The notes under the pieces were generated by a model that saw only the letters and a program-made list of their open reading frames with translations, did not search any database and had not been told where the DNA came from. Source: Paragordius varius (lineage: Eukaryota > Nematomorpha). From it: DNA of 64,000 nucleotides. How positions within the stretch are numbered: position 1 is the stretch's first letter; the number at the start of each line of letters is the position of its first letter. This document shows positions 29,177 to 41,800 of the stretch, in pieces. Made by a program: the position numbers and the translations under genes. The stretch spans positions 2,790,001 to 2,854,000 of the forward strand of contig OZ176054.1 in assembly GCA_964247055.1 (NCBI GenBank). Direction: 5' to 3'.

Positions 29177-30083
29177 TATAAAATTCATAAATATAATTTT
29201 TGGACATTGTGTTATATGCAGTTCTAATATCAAGACGCATATTTAAATAGAAATATTCAATATTTTTATTTTTTGTTTAATTTAGGTAAAATATTTCATG
29301 AGCTACATATAAATAGCAAAACATTATTTTTTAAAATTTTAGATGTGGGTTTGTCCCAAATCTTTTTGTCCTTTAAAATGGGCTAGTGAGATTAAAATAA
29401 TCGCAAAATGCCGAGTCTTAATAAAAAATTTTAAGATATGCTTTTGGCGTCAAGATATTTTTGGTGTGCATACTTTTCAAAAAATTTAAAATGTTTTCTA
29501 GATAATTGAACGTGTTTCAGCTGAACCTTTATTGGAGAGATATTGTTTTGTCACATGGTTCATCCTTTTTTTGCTTCACACCACATATTTTTTAAAAAAA
29601 TATAAAAGATATTTTATTTCAAATCCCTATTTTAATATGTTATTAGCTCAGAAACACCCAAATATTTAGTGAATTTGATAAATTTAAAGATGTCGTGTTT
29701 AAGAATGAATACGCATTATTTGAGGTTTAATTCGAGTGCAAATGGATTTTCATATGATATTCAATATTGGATTGAAAATTAAAAAATTTCTGCTGAAAAT
29801 AAACTCCTTTTTAGTGTTGCTAATAAATGATTATAACTCATTGTTGTATCTTGTCTAGATATTAATCATCAAAAATAAAATCGTTTTTATTGAAAAAGAA
29901 AATGTTTTGATCGACAGGGAAATCGTTTCGATTAACTAAGAAAACTTTCGATTGACTGGAAAACACGTTTCATCTAACTTGGAAAGCGTTTTGATTGACT
30001 GAGAAAATGGTATAGTATTTGAGGTTAATATGTTCATCTTAAAATAAATTAAATTTTTTATAATTATTCTTTATGCTTAAGGC

Positions 30084-32011
30084 CAGCGGTACTCAAACCG
30101 CGGCCCGCGGGCCTCATGCGGCTCTAAGAGTGCTTTAGAATTGCCCTTGACCATATTGATACTTAAATTATTTTTTTTATTGATGAATTTTTAAAATACT
30201 CATAAACGAATTTTCGCATATTTTAATATTAATTTATTTTCTTTAGATTTAATTTTGGTAATTTTTATTTTTTACCCAATTTGAAATGTGGAATAATTTC
30301 CTTACATTTATATTATTCCAAAATTTTGGCACACGTTTCTCTTTCTGTATTCTATTTTCTTTTCTATTTTCAAATTTTTATTACGTTCCTTTTTGTATCC
30401 AAGCAAGCCTTTCACCCAAACTATATACATATTCTTTTCATTGCTATCCAGCATCTTTCAATAAGTCATTCCCATAAAATATTTTCAAATTAACATCATA
30501 AATGACCTGTTTTTTTAAACATAAATTGAAAGGATGACATCTAATGCTAAACGTGAATTATCCAATGAAAACGATACTTTAAAAAAGAATGGGAAGAAAA
30601 ATTCTTTGTCGTTTTAAATAAAAATGTGGTACCTGCCTTACATGACAACATGATTATAAAAAATACAATATTGAAAGACATTTTAAAATCCATCATTCTC
30701 ATAAATTACCAGAAAATCACGAGGAACGAAAAATTTAAAAAAAAGAAAAATCTATTATGTCCATAACTTTCTCCCAAAAAGCTGTAACATTAGCCTCGTA
30801 TGAAATTTGTTATATTTAAGAAAAAATATGAAACCGTTTACTGATTCCCAACTAATAAAAGAATGTCTAATAAATAGTTGCCTTTTTATCTCATATATTT
30901 CATAATAAAGATCAATTTATGAGGCAAATTAAAAACTTCAACTTTCAGATTCAACATGAGCTCGACGCATTGAAGATATGTCTAAATATATTAACAATCC
31001 GTGGCAGAGAATTCAACCGCAGTAAATTCAAAAACCTTCTGAAAGATATCCACAGTGAGTTTGATGATATTCTTTTGCCCACCGCTGTGAGATGGCTATG
31101 CCTTAGCATATTAAATAAATTGTGACATGATATTCTATTATTTATAAAACATAACAGAAAGTTGAGGAGGAAATTAATATCAAATGGTGGGTTTTATTAG
31201 CATACTTGCAACATAACATATAAACTTATATTTAATACAATTCAAGGGAACAAAATAAGAACCCAATTTACTTAACATTTGCTTTTAAAAAAAATATAAA
31301 CAAGATTTTATTAAAACTCATATTTTCCAACATTTAAAACGATTCATGAAGAAAATATGGAATTTACCTAGAGATTAATTTAATAATAGACAATCATTTA
31401 AGGTTCTTATCTAGTAAGATTAAATTCAGATTTCAAGAATTAAGAAATATTAAAAATTGCTTAAAACTCGTTGAAATCAATGGCATATGGATAAATCCAT
31501 TATTAAGCAACTTGAGCATTTCAGTTTTGATCAGGCGCATGTCATTGAAGTATTCGTAGATTTTAAAAATGATTACAATTTGGTGGTTATATTCAAGGGA
31601 ATCGTAGAGAAAAAAGATATGTAGAGTTTTGGCAAGATGTGCCAAATAAATATAAAATTGTGCCTAACTGCTTTTCCCTCAACTTACACGTGTGAGACGC
31701 CATATTCAAAAATGAACAGAAATCGCTTAACCGATGATCATATGGACGACGTATTAAAATTGGACTGTGAGGCTAAACCAAAAATTATTGGTTAATATCA
31801 AAATATATGTTGGTACCAAAATATTTTATTATTAAAGTGAGTTTTTAGCTGGTTTTCCCACGATCCTCAAAAATCCATTGTACTGATTTAGAGTATAGAT
31901 ATGTGCCTATTTTTCAAAAGCTATGGAATATTTGCCATTATAGGGTTCATGGCCCTCGAATCAAAAAATATATTTAATTTGGCCCGTCATTTTTTTTGGT
32001 GAGTACCACTG
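30084..32011 (+). mobile_element. hAT-superfamily DNA transposon, degenerate
   Basis: The terminal inverted repeats are CAGCGGTACTCAAACC and, reversed, CAGTGGTACTCACCAA. The 8-bp target duplications are CTTAAGGC (30076-30083) and CTTTAGGC (32012-32019), one mismatch apart. Remnants of a BED/ZBED-type hAT transposase read on the plus strand: FDDILLPTAVRWLCLS (near 31080), EFWQDVPNKYKIVPNCF (near 31620) and NRLTDDHMDDVLKLDCEAKP (near 31730), the C-terminal dimerisation region. Several stops and frame changes show the copy is dead. The CG-rich end (GCGGCCCGCGGGCC) stands out in this AT-rich DNA. Confidence 0.92.
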
Positions 32012-32875
32012 CTTTAGGCAATTATGAACCTGACAGATAACTTTACTTTTATATTTCCTAAATTTTTCGCTTTAAATTTAAAATTTATAGCTGAATTTTA
32101 TAGCTAATATGGAAATCTATCAAATATGATTAACACAATGCATCTAATCGACCTATAAAATATTATATAAATTGGGATAAAAGCATCAGGAGTGTATTTA
32201 TAAAGAGAAGTCAACCCGACGCAACTAAATAACTGTCACTGAACCACCATTGTCTGGTGTATGGAAGGGCAGCAAGGGACGTCTTTTGTGGATAGTGGCA
32301 ACGTGGGTCTACTACACCCTTTTCTTAATACACCTTGATATTTCAACCATTAAAATAATTGCTAAAAGTTGTTTGTTTCAAAGGTTAGTTATAATTAGCT
32401 GACAATATAAACAAGATTTAAGGTCCGTTTCAGAATTTATATTATAAAAACCTCTTAAATTAACTTTTATCTAAGAAATCTAATTTTATGACCGATAAAT
32501 TGATGTTATATTCCATATTAAAAGCATTTATCTTTTTGTAATTATATAATGGTTTTTACATCATTAATTTGTGAAAGTAAAAATTATATTTATATATATA
32601 ATAATATAAAATTATGTAAGGCAGCAACTATAATTTGCATACATATATTGAATTGATGTCATAGGAATTATAAAAAATGCGTAAAAACCCATATATTATA
32701 TTAAACATTCCTTATATCAATTATAAAGTCGCGGTTGTATTTGAATTATCACAAAAAAAGATATAAATATGTTTCATATATGTGGTGAATGTGCGTTTTT
32801 TAGCAAGAGCCCATATTTGTTGCAATTTATCTATAAAATTAATAATTTATATAATCATTTATGGATATAAAAAAT

Positions 32876-35800
32876 CTATTTTGATGATTTGATAGAAAGC
32901 GCATCTCGTAAAAGTTGTTCAACTTCGCTCAAATGTTGGAATTTATTTCCTGTAGCAGGGGCCGCTGCAACTTGTCTACCAATGTACCTAAAAAAATTTT
33001 TATGAAATATTAATTAAAAATTGACAAAACTAACACTAAGTGACAAACACTTTTTTGAGTGAAACATGGAAAAATAGAATATATTACTAAAAACTATATT
33101 TTAGATTTGTATATCCTGTCAAGGATTATTGGTCAGCGTAAAAAATAAAAACTTACCCGCACAAAAGTTCCTAAAAAACATAGAGCAGAGGCACGCTAAA
33201 TTTTAACTGTTCAAAATTTTCTTTCCTTAAACAAATTTAAAGCGGTTGGATCGAATTTTATTTTATAAAAAAAGTATAACTTGATAATTTTCTACAAATT
33301 TTTGACTTTTTTTAATTGATTCAGAAAATTTATATTATATAAAAGCAGGACATGCTGAAAAATTTTTTATTAAAGACAATATGTTATGGAACAAAAATGT
33401 TACAAAAGATCCCAATAGGTAAAAAAGTCCGCATAAAAAAGGTTTGACACTATCGATCAAGAATTATTATCATAAAAAAATTTGCAAAAAACGAAAAATT
33501 CGTAAAAACCTAATTGAACGTTCCTTTCTTAGGGCCGTTTTAACGCGAGGTGCGATATAATGCCATGCGCCCATATTTTTGGGTTCTTCTTGAACCCAAA
33601 CTAACTCTGCATTTGGATATTGACGCACTTGTTCTTCAATTAAATCATAAGGAAATGGAGCAATCTAAATAAACATATAGAGGATATGGTGCGATATCAA
33701 TTAAATAAAATAATCATAACATATAATACAAATATTTAAAATTTTATACAAAAATTCAAACTAAAATGGTTTTTAATAACGGATCCGATGAAACTTTTAA
33801 CAATATTAACCTTATTTCCCCTAATTATTTGGAATATTATATATTTTTGTTTTAAAAGAAATTAGCACGAATTTTGCTGTATATATGTATATATAAATAT
33901 ATATATATTTAACTATTTCAAATACCAAAGAACTGTAAAATATTAAACAAAATTTAAAACACACAATTCGTTATAATTGTTCTAAGTAAAAATGTAATAC
34001 ATTTAACAAAAGTATTTCAAAAAAATCTATAAAATTAAATAGCACCTGTTCTATCCGTGTTATAGCAATATCTGATTGTAAATTTTTGGCTTCACGTTCC
34101 AGTTCGAGGTCGTAATAAACTTTTCCAGTGCAAAGGATATGTTTTTTAACATTGTTTGGGTTGGAATGGGCTGGTCCTGCATCAGGGATGATGCGTTTAA
34201 ATTGTGTACCTTTACGATAGGCAACAAAAAATTAAGTTATAAATACTTAAGGATTTCATTAATATAAAATATTAGTAGAATTATAATCATTTCCAAATAT
34301 AATACAAACCTTCAATCATTTCATCAAAGCTTGATTTGGCTTTCGGATGTCGCAATAAACTCTTTGGCGTAAATATTATCAGCTAAAGGGTCAATAAAAT
34401 AAATTAAGTAATCGGAAAAAATATTCGAATGTTTATATGAATATATATATTAAAATGACCAAACAATTAAAATTATAAAATTACGCTCATTATTTTTATT
34501 GAGTTAATTAACACAAAAGCTTGGTGTAATTAATTTAATTTTTATAATACTTTATAAAAAAAAACTACCCTAAATTTTTTTTATAATTCAATTATAAAAA
34601 TCTTAAAATACTCTTCCAATAAAATAACTTAAGGGTAAATTTGTTACAGGTTTTCTGAAAGGCATAGCAATTTGTCTTCGAAGAATATGGAATAAATTTG
34701 ATGGAACTGTGCAATTCGCAATAATCCAATTGATATCGTGCAGTTGTTGTAAATCAAACATGGGATCTAAAGGCTTTAAATTCCCCCCCAAAAAAGAAAA
34801 ATTTTAAAATTTAGATTAATGCCAAAATTGTATTTTAGATTCTATGTCAGCATATGTACATAGAAAATCAAGTTTTAATTATAAAAAAATATATCAAAAT
34901 AATCCATAAAAATGTATGTAATATTAGTTGAAATTACTTACTTTACGTATTTTGTTTGTTTAAAAAACGAATATTTAAAATATTTTAGTTAAATAAAAAA
35001 ATATAATAAAAATTTTACCGGATAATAATCGGGATCATCATTACAAGATTGGAGGAAACGCTCCATGCGAGCGCTAGAGTGTTCGGGTCCCATACCCTCA
35101 TACCCATGAGGCAGTAACATTACTAAACCTACATTTAATTTTTAAAATTAGCCATGAAAGATGGTAATTTATGCCAAAAAAGTAAACTTCTAAGAGTTTT
35201 ACTAATAAAAATAGAATTTTCTCAAATAAAATTTTTTATTTTTCAATTCAATCGTAATGTCGGCAAATTTACTAAATATGTAAACCTACCAGTAAAGGCT
35301 ATTTTTATTAAAAGTCATCAATTTATATTTTTTCGAATCGTTTTTCAGCAAACAAAAAATTTATTCCACATTTCTTCCCATTTTTTTTTATTTTTTAAAC
35401 CTTTTTTAAGTTAATTACAATCGAATTCAAAACAATTGGATGTAAAAAAATACCAGATTGTCTAACCCATTTAGCTTGACCACAACTTATAAATTGATCT
35501 ATAATGCATTGAGCAGTATTGTTGAAATCTCCAAATTGGGCTTCCCACATAACCAAAGATTTTGGATTCGTTAGCGAATATCCAAGTTCAAAACCTAAGA
35601 AATAATTTAATATGATAAAAAGAAACAATTCAATTCATTTTACAGAAAAATGAAATTTATAAAGTTAAAATGTGAAAACCCAAAAACAAATATTCTTTAT
35701 AAAGGTTATATTAAAAAGATATGTATGGCTCTCATTACCAAAAAATATTTCTCTTTTAAATTTATCTATAAAATCCAATTTTTACCGTAACTTAAAAGTT

Positions 35801-38800
35801 GAAAGAAAAATTATATTTTTGCATAAGGCATACCCAAAACAGCATATTCCGAAAGTGAGCTATTACAAACCGTGTATGGAGGTTGATTTGGCCACAAATT
35901 TTGCAGCGGTACAATAGTAAGTTTGTCCCGTTTTTGATCATGTAGAACGTGGTGTCGATGACTATGCAATAAAATGTGGATATATTGGTAAAAGTTCAAA
36001 AACTTTTAAAATTTGAAAGAAATTTATTTTTCTAATTTTAAAACTTATATATTTTTAAACTCTTTTGTTCTATCGATAGATATATATGGTGGTATTTTTT
36101 CAATTTTATGTATGCTATAAAGATTCTGTGTAAATAAATGTTTACAAACTTGTAAACATGGTAGGTTATGATTTAAAATAAAGTTAAAATCCAAAAATGA
36201 CCAATTTAATATTACTTATTAATTTAATAAATTTTGTTGAAATGATTTCAATTTTTACTTACTTACTTACTATATTCACAAATAAACTTCACATTTTGAA
36301 ACAAAAAAATAGAAAATAAGATTTTAAAAAAACTAACCTAAAAGTCCCACGTTCCACATCCTGCCCACTAAGTCTCACGTGAGCCCCGTCCTTAAGTATT
36401 GAACCGTAAGCAAATGCTTCAGCTATCGCCCAATCCGCCGTTCTTTCTGCAATCATTTGAGCGCGTTGTTTAAGGATTCGTTTTAGACCTGTGTAAAGTT
36501 GTTGTCATGTGACAAAGAAAGAAATTTTAAAAAGGGCCAATTTTATTTAAAGCTGTAATCAAATTTTTTTATAATCCAGTTAATTATAATTTTATGAGGC
36601 CACCTTATTTTTGCTATATGACTGCTATAATTAGAGTTGTTAGATACAAGTTTAAATATATAACATTCAGGGCCCATCAACCCCATATCAAACAATTTTA
36701 TTCATATATAGGTTATATAGAAAATAAATGTATATTATTTATATCTCAAATTGACCCTAAAAATAAATTGTGTTTTTGAGATGATATAACTCTTAATTAA
36801 TATGAGATATTTATTTAAGGCATAGTTTATTATTTTTTCCTATATTATGTTAATTTTGAACGAAATTTTCATTTTTTATATACATAAAAATACAGGTAAT
36901 ATGTGATTTTCAAAAACTCATAATTAAGGGTGAATGGTAAATTTGAGGTGTAAATGGTAAAAAAAACTAAAATTACTTTATATTTACGGTTTTTAAATTT
37001 TACTTTAATATATGATGTGTAGAGAGTAGTCAATATTGTTAGTATGTTAATAATTTCATTCTTTTTGCAAAATCACTTAATTTTTCAAACGCTCAAAAAA
37101 GATTGCCCAAATTAAACAAATCTTTCCGATAGATCAAGACAAGACATATTAGCAAAAAATGTAAACTCTTAACCATTAGATAAACGTCAAAAACAATTTA
37201 TTTATTTTTTTCAACAAGCATAAGGTCGTTGTCTTAGCAACAGCTTTCGAAAAAGTTTGAAACAATTTATTTATAGAATATTAATTAATGTCAAACATAT
37301 TCTTACTAAACATATCCTCAAATTTTAAAAATACACTGATAAAAAACATACCATTGTGTAGCGTAAAAGGTGCATCGGGTATATGTGAAAAACGTTCTCC
37401 AATATATGCCAATAAGGATTCAGGAACGCCTGTAGCAGGTGTTTTAAGTGGATCTTTGCCTTGGAAAAATCCTAAATTAATATTTAAAGAAAAAAAATCT
37501 AAAGACAAAACGTAATGAAAAACTACAAGATAAATTTTTTTAATAAAATAAAAAAATATTTTTTATCATTAATAAATATAAAGATCTATTTTGTGAATCA
37601 ATTGAAACTTCATGATGTTAAAAAGTATGGTTATATTAAAAAATCAATGTTTAAAAAAGGGTCATAAAAAAACATTACACTGTTAATATAAGTTTTGTCT
37701 TTTTAAATTCAATTTTACTTAGTGAAAAATAATAAATAAATTAAAATAGGATTTATATTTCAAATTTAAATTTATGAAAAATATTACCTTCCCAAGGCGA
37801 ATCAATCCATTGTGTATGTTTAATTTTGGTTATGCCTTTGACTGTGTTGTGTGAGCCCTCGCAAATCTTTTTATACTCATCTTTTTCAGTCTAACGTAGT
37901 AAAGAAGCAAAAAAAATTTATGGTAAAAATTAAAAATTATAATGAACACATAAATAAAAGCAAATATTTTTTTGAAAAAGATTAGTAAAAACTTAAACTT
38001 TGATTTTTCCATAAAAAATAATAGTTACACTTTTAAAAAATGTAATTGAGTGAGTTATACCAATTTATATCTCATTTTCCATTTTGCAATCCACTAAACT
38101 GAGTTAAGGTCCAAAAATATGATTTTATACTATAAATTTATCAGCCTTTTTATTTTTATGTTTAAAATTCAAATTTTACCCAATTTTATAACATGCTTTT
38201 GTGAAGAGTATTATAAACCTCAAAATTCCACACGATAGTTAAGTTATACCAAGGTTAAGATACAGAATATTCTCTTGTGAATATTATCTATCATCTTTTA
38301 TATTTTTCTGTTTTTATAGCTATAATAATTGCATTTTTGTAAAAAGTAGGGTATTAAAAGTAGGACCTCAATATCATGTTGACTAACTATGCCCTGAGAT
38401 ATGAGCCTTTTCCCATAAATATCCAATTGTCGGGGGTGTTTTCGGATTTTTTGGTACATGAGCGGTTGCGTAAACGAAGGTTCATCCACTTCATTATGAC
38501 CATGTAAACGATAACAAATCTAAACACAAAAAAGAAAAGAAAAGAAATAAAGATATAAATACCATTTACAGTTCAAATTCACCCTCGAACAATTCAAATT
38601 CACCCTTGAACAATTTAAATTCACCCTTGAACAATTCAAATTCACCCTTGAACAATTCAAAATTCACCCTTGAACAATTCAAATTCACCCTAAAAATTAA
38701 TTATGAAACTTCGGTCTAATATAACTCATTATTAAAATTAAATATATTTTTATGGCAAAGTTTATTATTTTTTCAGTATTATTTTGATTACATACAAAAT

Positions 38801-41800
38801 TTCTTTTTTTATAAATATAAAAAATATAGGTAATATATAATCTTAATGAACACATAATTTATTTTAGGGTGAATTTGAATTGTTCGAAGGTGAATTTGAA
38901 TTGTTCAAGGGTGAATTTGAATTGTTTAAAGGTGAATTTGAATAAATGGTATATTCAAAAATATTTAATAAGCCGTAAAAGGCATTGATTATATATGAAG
39001 AAAAGAGTAGTTTTGGTGAGATAGATGAATATGAAAAAAAAAACATTTTTTTATATATTACATAATACTTAAATTATTATTATAAAATTATTATTGACAA
39101 ATTAAATGTAAAAAAACAATGCTTAATTAACTCCCCCCTATCTAAACTTTATAAAAAATTCGGCAAAACACTTTTAACATATAATTTAATTTTGATCCCT
39201 ACAAAAAAATGTGTGAAATAATAATTGGATATCCAATTTTAAAGAATGTTTATAGAAATTAAATATTTTGACCCTTAAATCAAGAATTTTTAATCATATT
39301 AATTCAACCTTAATATAGATATTTTAATCCTTGAATATTTCTAAAACATCCAAAATGATTATATAAAATATATGTTGACCCCTTAATAAATTTTTTTAAA
39401 ACGTACAAAAATAGCAAAAGCTATAAATTAACCCACAAAAATTTAACCAAATTAAAATTTTATTAATTAATATATATAAATAAATACTTTTTCACTCGTA
39501 ATTTTAAATTATTTATTACGACCCTTCTCTTTACCAAAGTTAAAAAAAGCTTTTTGCAAATAATATTTTGACCCCGAACCATATATTTTACAAAAAAGCA
39601 TTCAAAGATTTTCAAAATGTGTTAATTTTTAAAATATCTCAGCAAAATTTTCAACCAAAAAACAAATTAATCATTTTTTAACAAAATCTCCAAAACTATC
39701 TCCAAAACTCTCCAATATAAATGCTTTTTGACCCCTAAATCAAAACTAGTCAACCCACCCCCCCCCCCAAAAAAAAGTTAAACCCCAAATTAAGTTGTTT
39801 AAAATTAAATTTATATACCAAATCAATGACGACATCTTTACCAAACGTGTATCGCCATTCAGAAGCAACTTTGCAGACATAAGTAACAGCCTCAACATCA
39901 TCTGCATTAACGTGAAATATTGGGGCATTTACTACCCTAGCCACGTCTGTACAGTAGGGTGAACTACGGGCTACTCTGGGATCCGTAGTAAATCCAATCT
40001 AAAAGTAATAAAATCAAATTTTAGTGCATGTTAAAAAAAACCGTTTACACCTGAATAAATGATAAATCTCCCTCTAATATTTAAAGACATGGTAAAAATT
40101 GAAGTTATACACAGGCATAAAACGTAAAAACGTAAAGACAAATATTTACTATCAAAAGACGCACGCTTTTAAACCATAATTTTTTCTACATAAATTACTT
40201 AATTACAATCGCAAAATAATTGATTGTTTGTTACCGTTTTGCATTTCTATTTCATACTTTACAGATTAAAATAAAGAGTTATATTTTTGATATATAAAAA
40301 GTTAAAAAGTAAAGCGGTTAAAATATTTATTTTTATATTTTTGTTTTGTCCCTATAATTTCCATTTTACTGTAATTTGGAATATATAAATGCAAATAAAA
40401 TTAAAGTTTTAGCGGTAACTTATATATATTTAAAACAAAAACAATATTTTATATTGATTGATCCTGCTAAAACTTGCATTAATTTCCCCGTTAATTGAAA
40501 AAATTGAGACTAAAAAAAAATCATTTTACATTCATAAAAGATGGCCTAAAAATGTTAATTGGCTATGTAAAAAGAAATGGTTTAAGCCCCTCTAAATATT
40601 AAGACCCTTGTTTTATTAGACAATTCCGCATACAAATACAAAATTAAAAATTATAGATGAATGCCATGGATATAAATGAATATACTTTAAAATTGATATT
40701 AATGGCAATTTAATAAGTTTTAGGAATAATTATTGATTCATATAAAAGGCAGAGTTTTATTACTTATAAAAAATACGAAGCTATAATTTACCAATATACC
40801 TAAAAAATCATGCCTTAGGAACATAAAAAAGTGATATATAAATTAAAAAAAATAAGCTAAATGTATTCTCAAACCTGATTATTAATAATTATGTGGATGG
40901 TTCCTTTCGTCGTGTAATTTGGAAGTTCACTCAAATGAAATGTTTCATAAACTACCCCTTGGCCAGCAAAAGCGGCATCTCCATGTAATAAAATGCTCAT
41001 AACCTATTATTAAATTAAAAATTAAGAATTAAACAACAATTTTTTATAATAATTTTAAATAATATATAGATAAAAAAACGAAATATATTAAAAATGACAT
41101 CGTAATTAATAAATTAAAATATAAGATTATTAACAAAAGTAAAAATTATAATCAATAAGTTTAAAATAGTTTAAAACATTTGACAACCTTTTTTCCATGC
41201 GTATCACCCCGATAAAATTGTTCTGAATAAGTTTTTCCTTGTACAACGGCGTCGACAGCTATAATTATATTAAAATAGGGTAAAAAATCACCTTTAAATA
41301 TATTTGTCAATAAATTTTGTATGGTCAAAATGACATAAAACAAAAACTATTATAAAAATATAATAATATAAAGCAAAAGTTTATTCTTAATAAAAAGCCC
41401 CAGATCAGTTAGGAGTTAATCAAATTGTTTGAAAACTTAATTTATTAAAAGCAGCCTATATTTGGGTATTACGGAATAATTAAAAATAATTAAATTAATG
41501 GTTTCTTAAACCATATTTAAGTTATATAAAAAAATAAGGGTTTTAGAAAAAAAATGAGCCTTTCACTTTTTGTTTTACAGCTTTATACTAAAAATTTTTG
41601 ACTTTAGCTTTAGTTAATTTAAGGCATATCATTTGAAACTTTAGTGTAAAAGTACTAAATAAAAATTTATTACCCTCCAAGTGACTAGGATTAGCAACTA
41701 CCGATATACGAATCTTTTTCCCATTTATACGATTAATACGTTCATGAGACATTCCCAAATGATATTTTACATCACCAGAACCCTGAGATAAATATAATTT

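Larger units (their letters stand above)
28095..32875. other. Intergenic region between POLR3K and OGDH
   Basis: It holds the foldback element 28228-29176 and the hAT element 30084-32011. The remaining stretches (29177-30075 and 32020-32875) are AT-rich with no coding exon I can support. Confidence 0.6.

Noticed and set aside
35154-35414. Plus-strand open frame of 86 residues inside OGDH
   Set aside because: It falls in an intron antisense to OGDH, and its lysine- and phenylalanine-rich composition reflects base content.
38570-38690. Regular short repeats resembling a CRISPR array
   Set aside because: Units are contiguous, without unique spacers, and belong to a eukaryotic MITE terminus.
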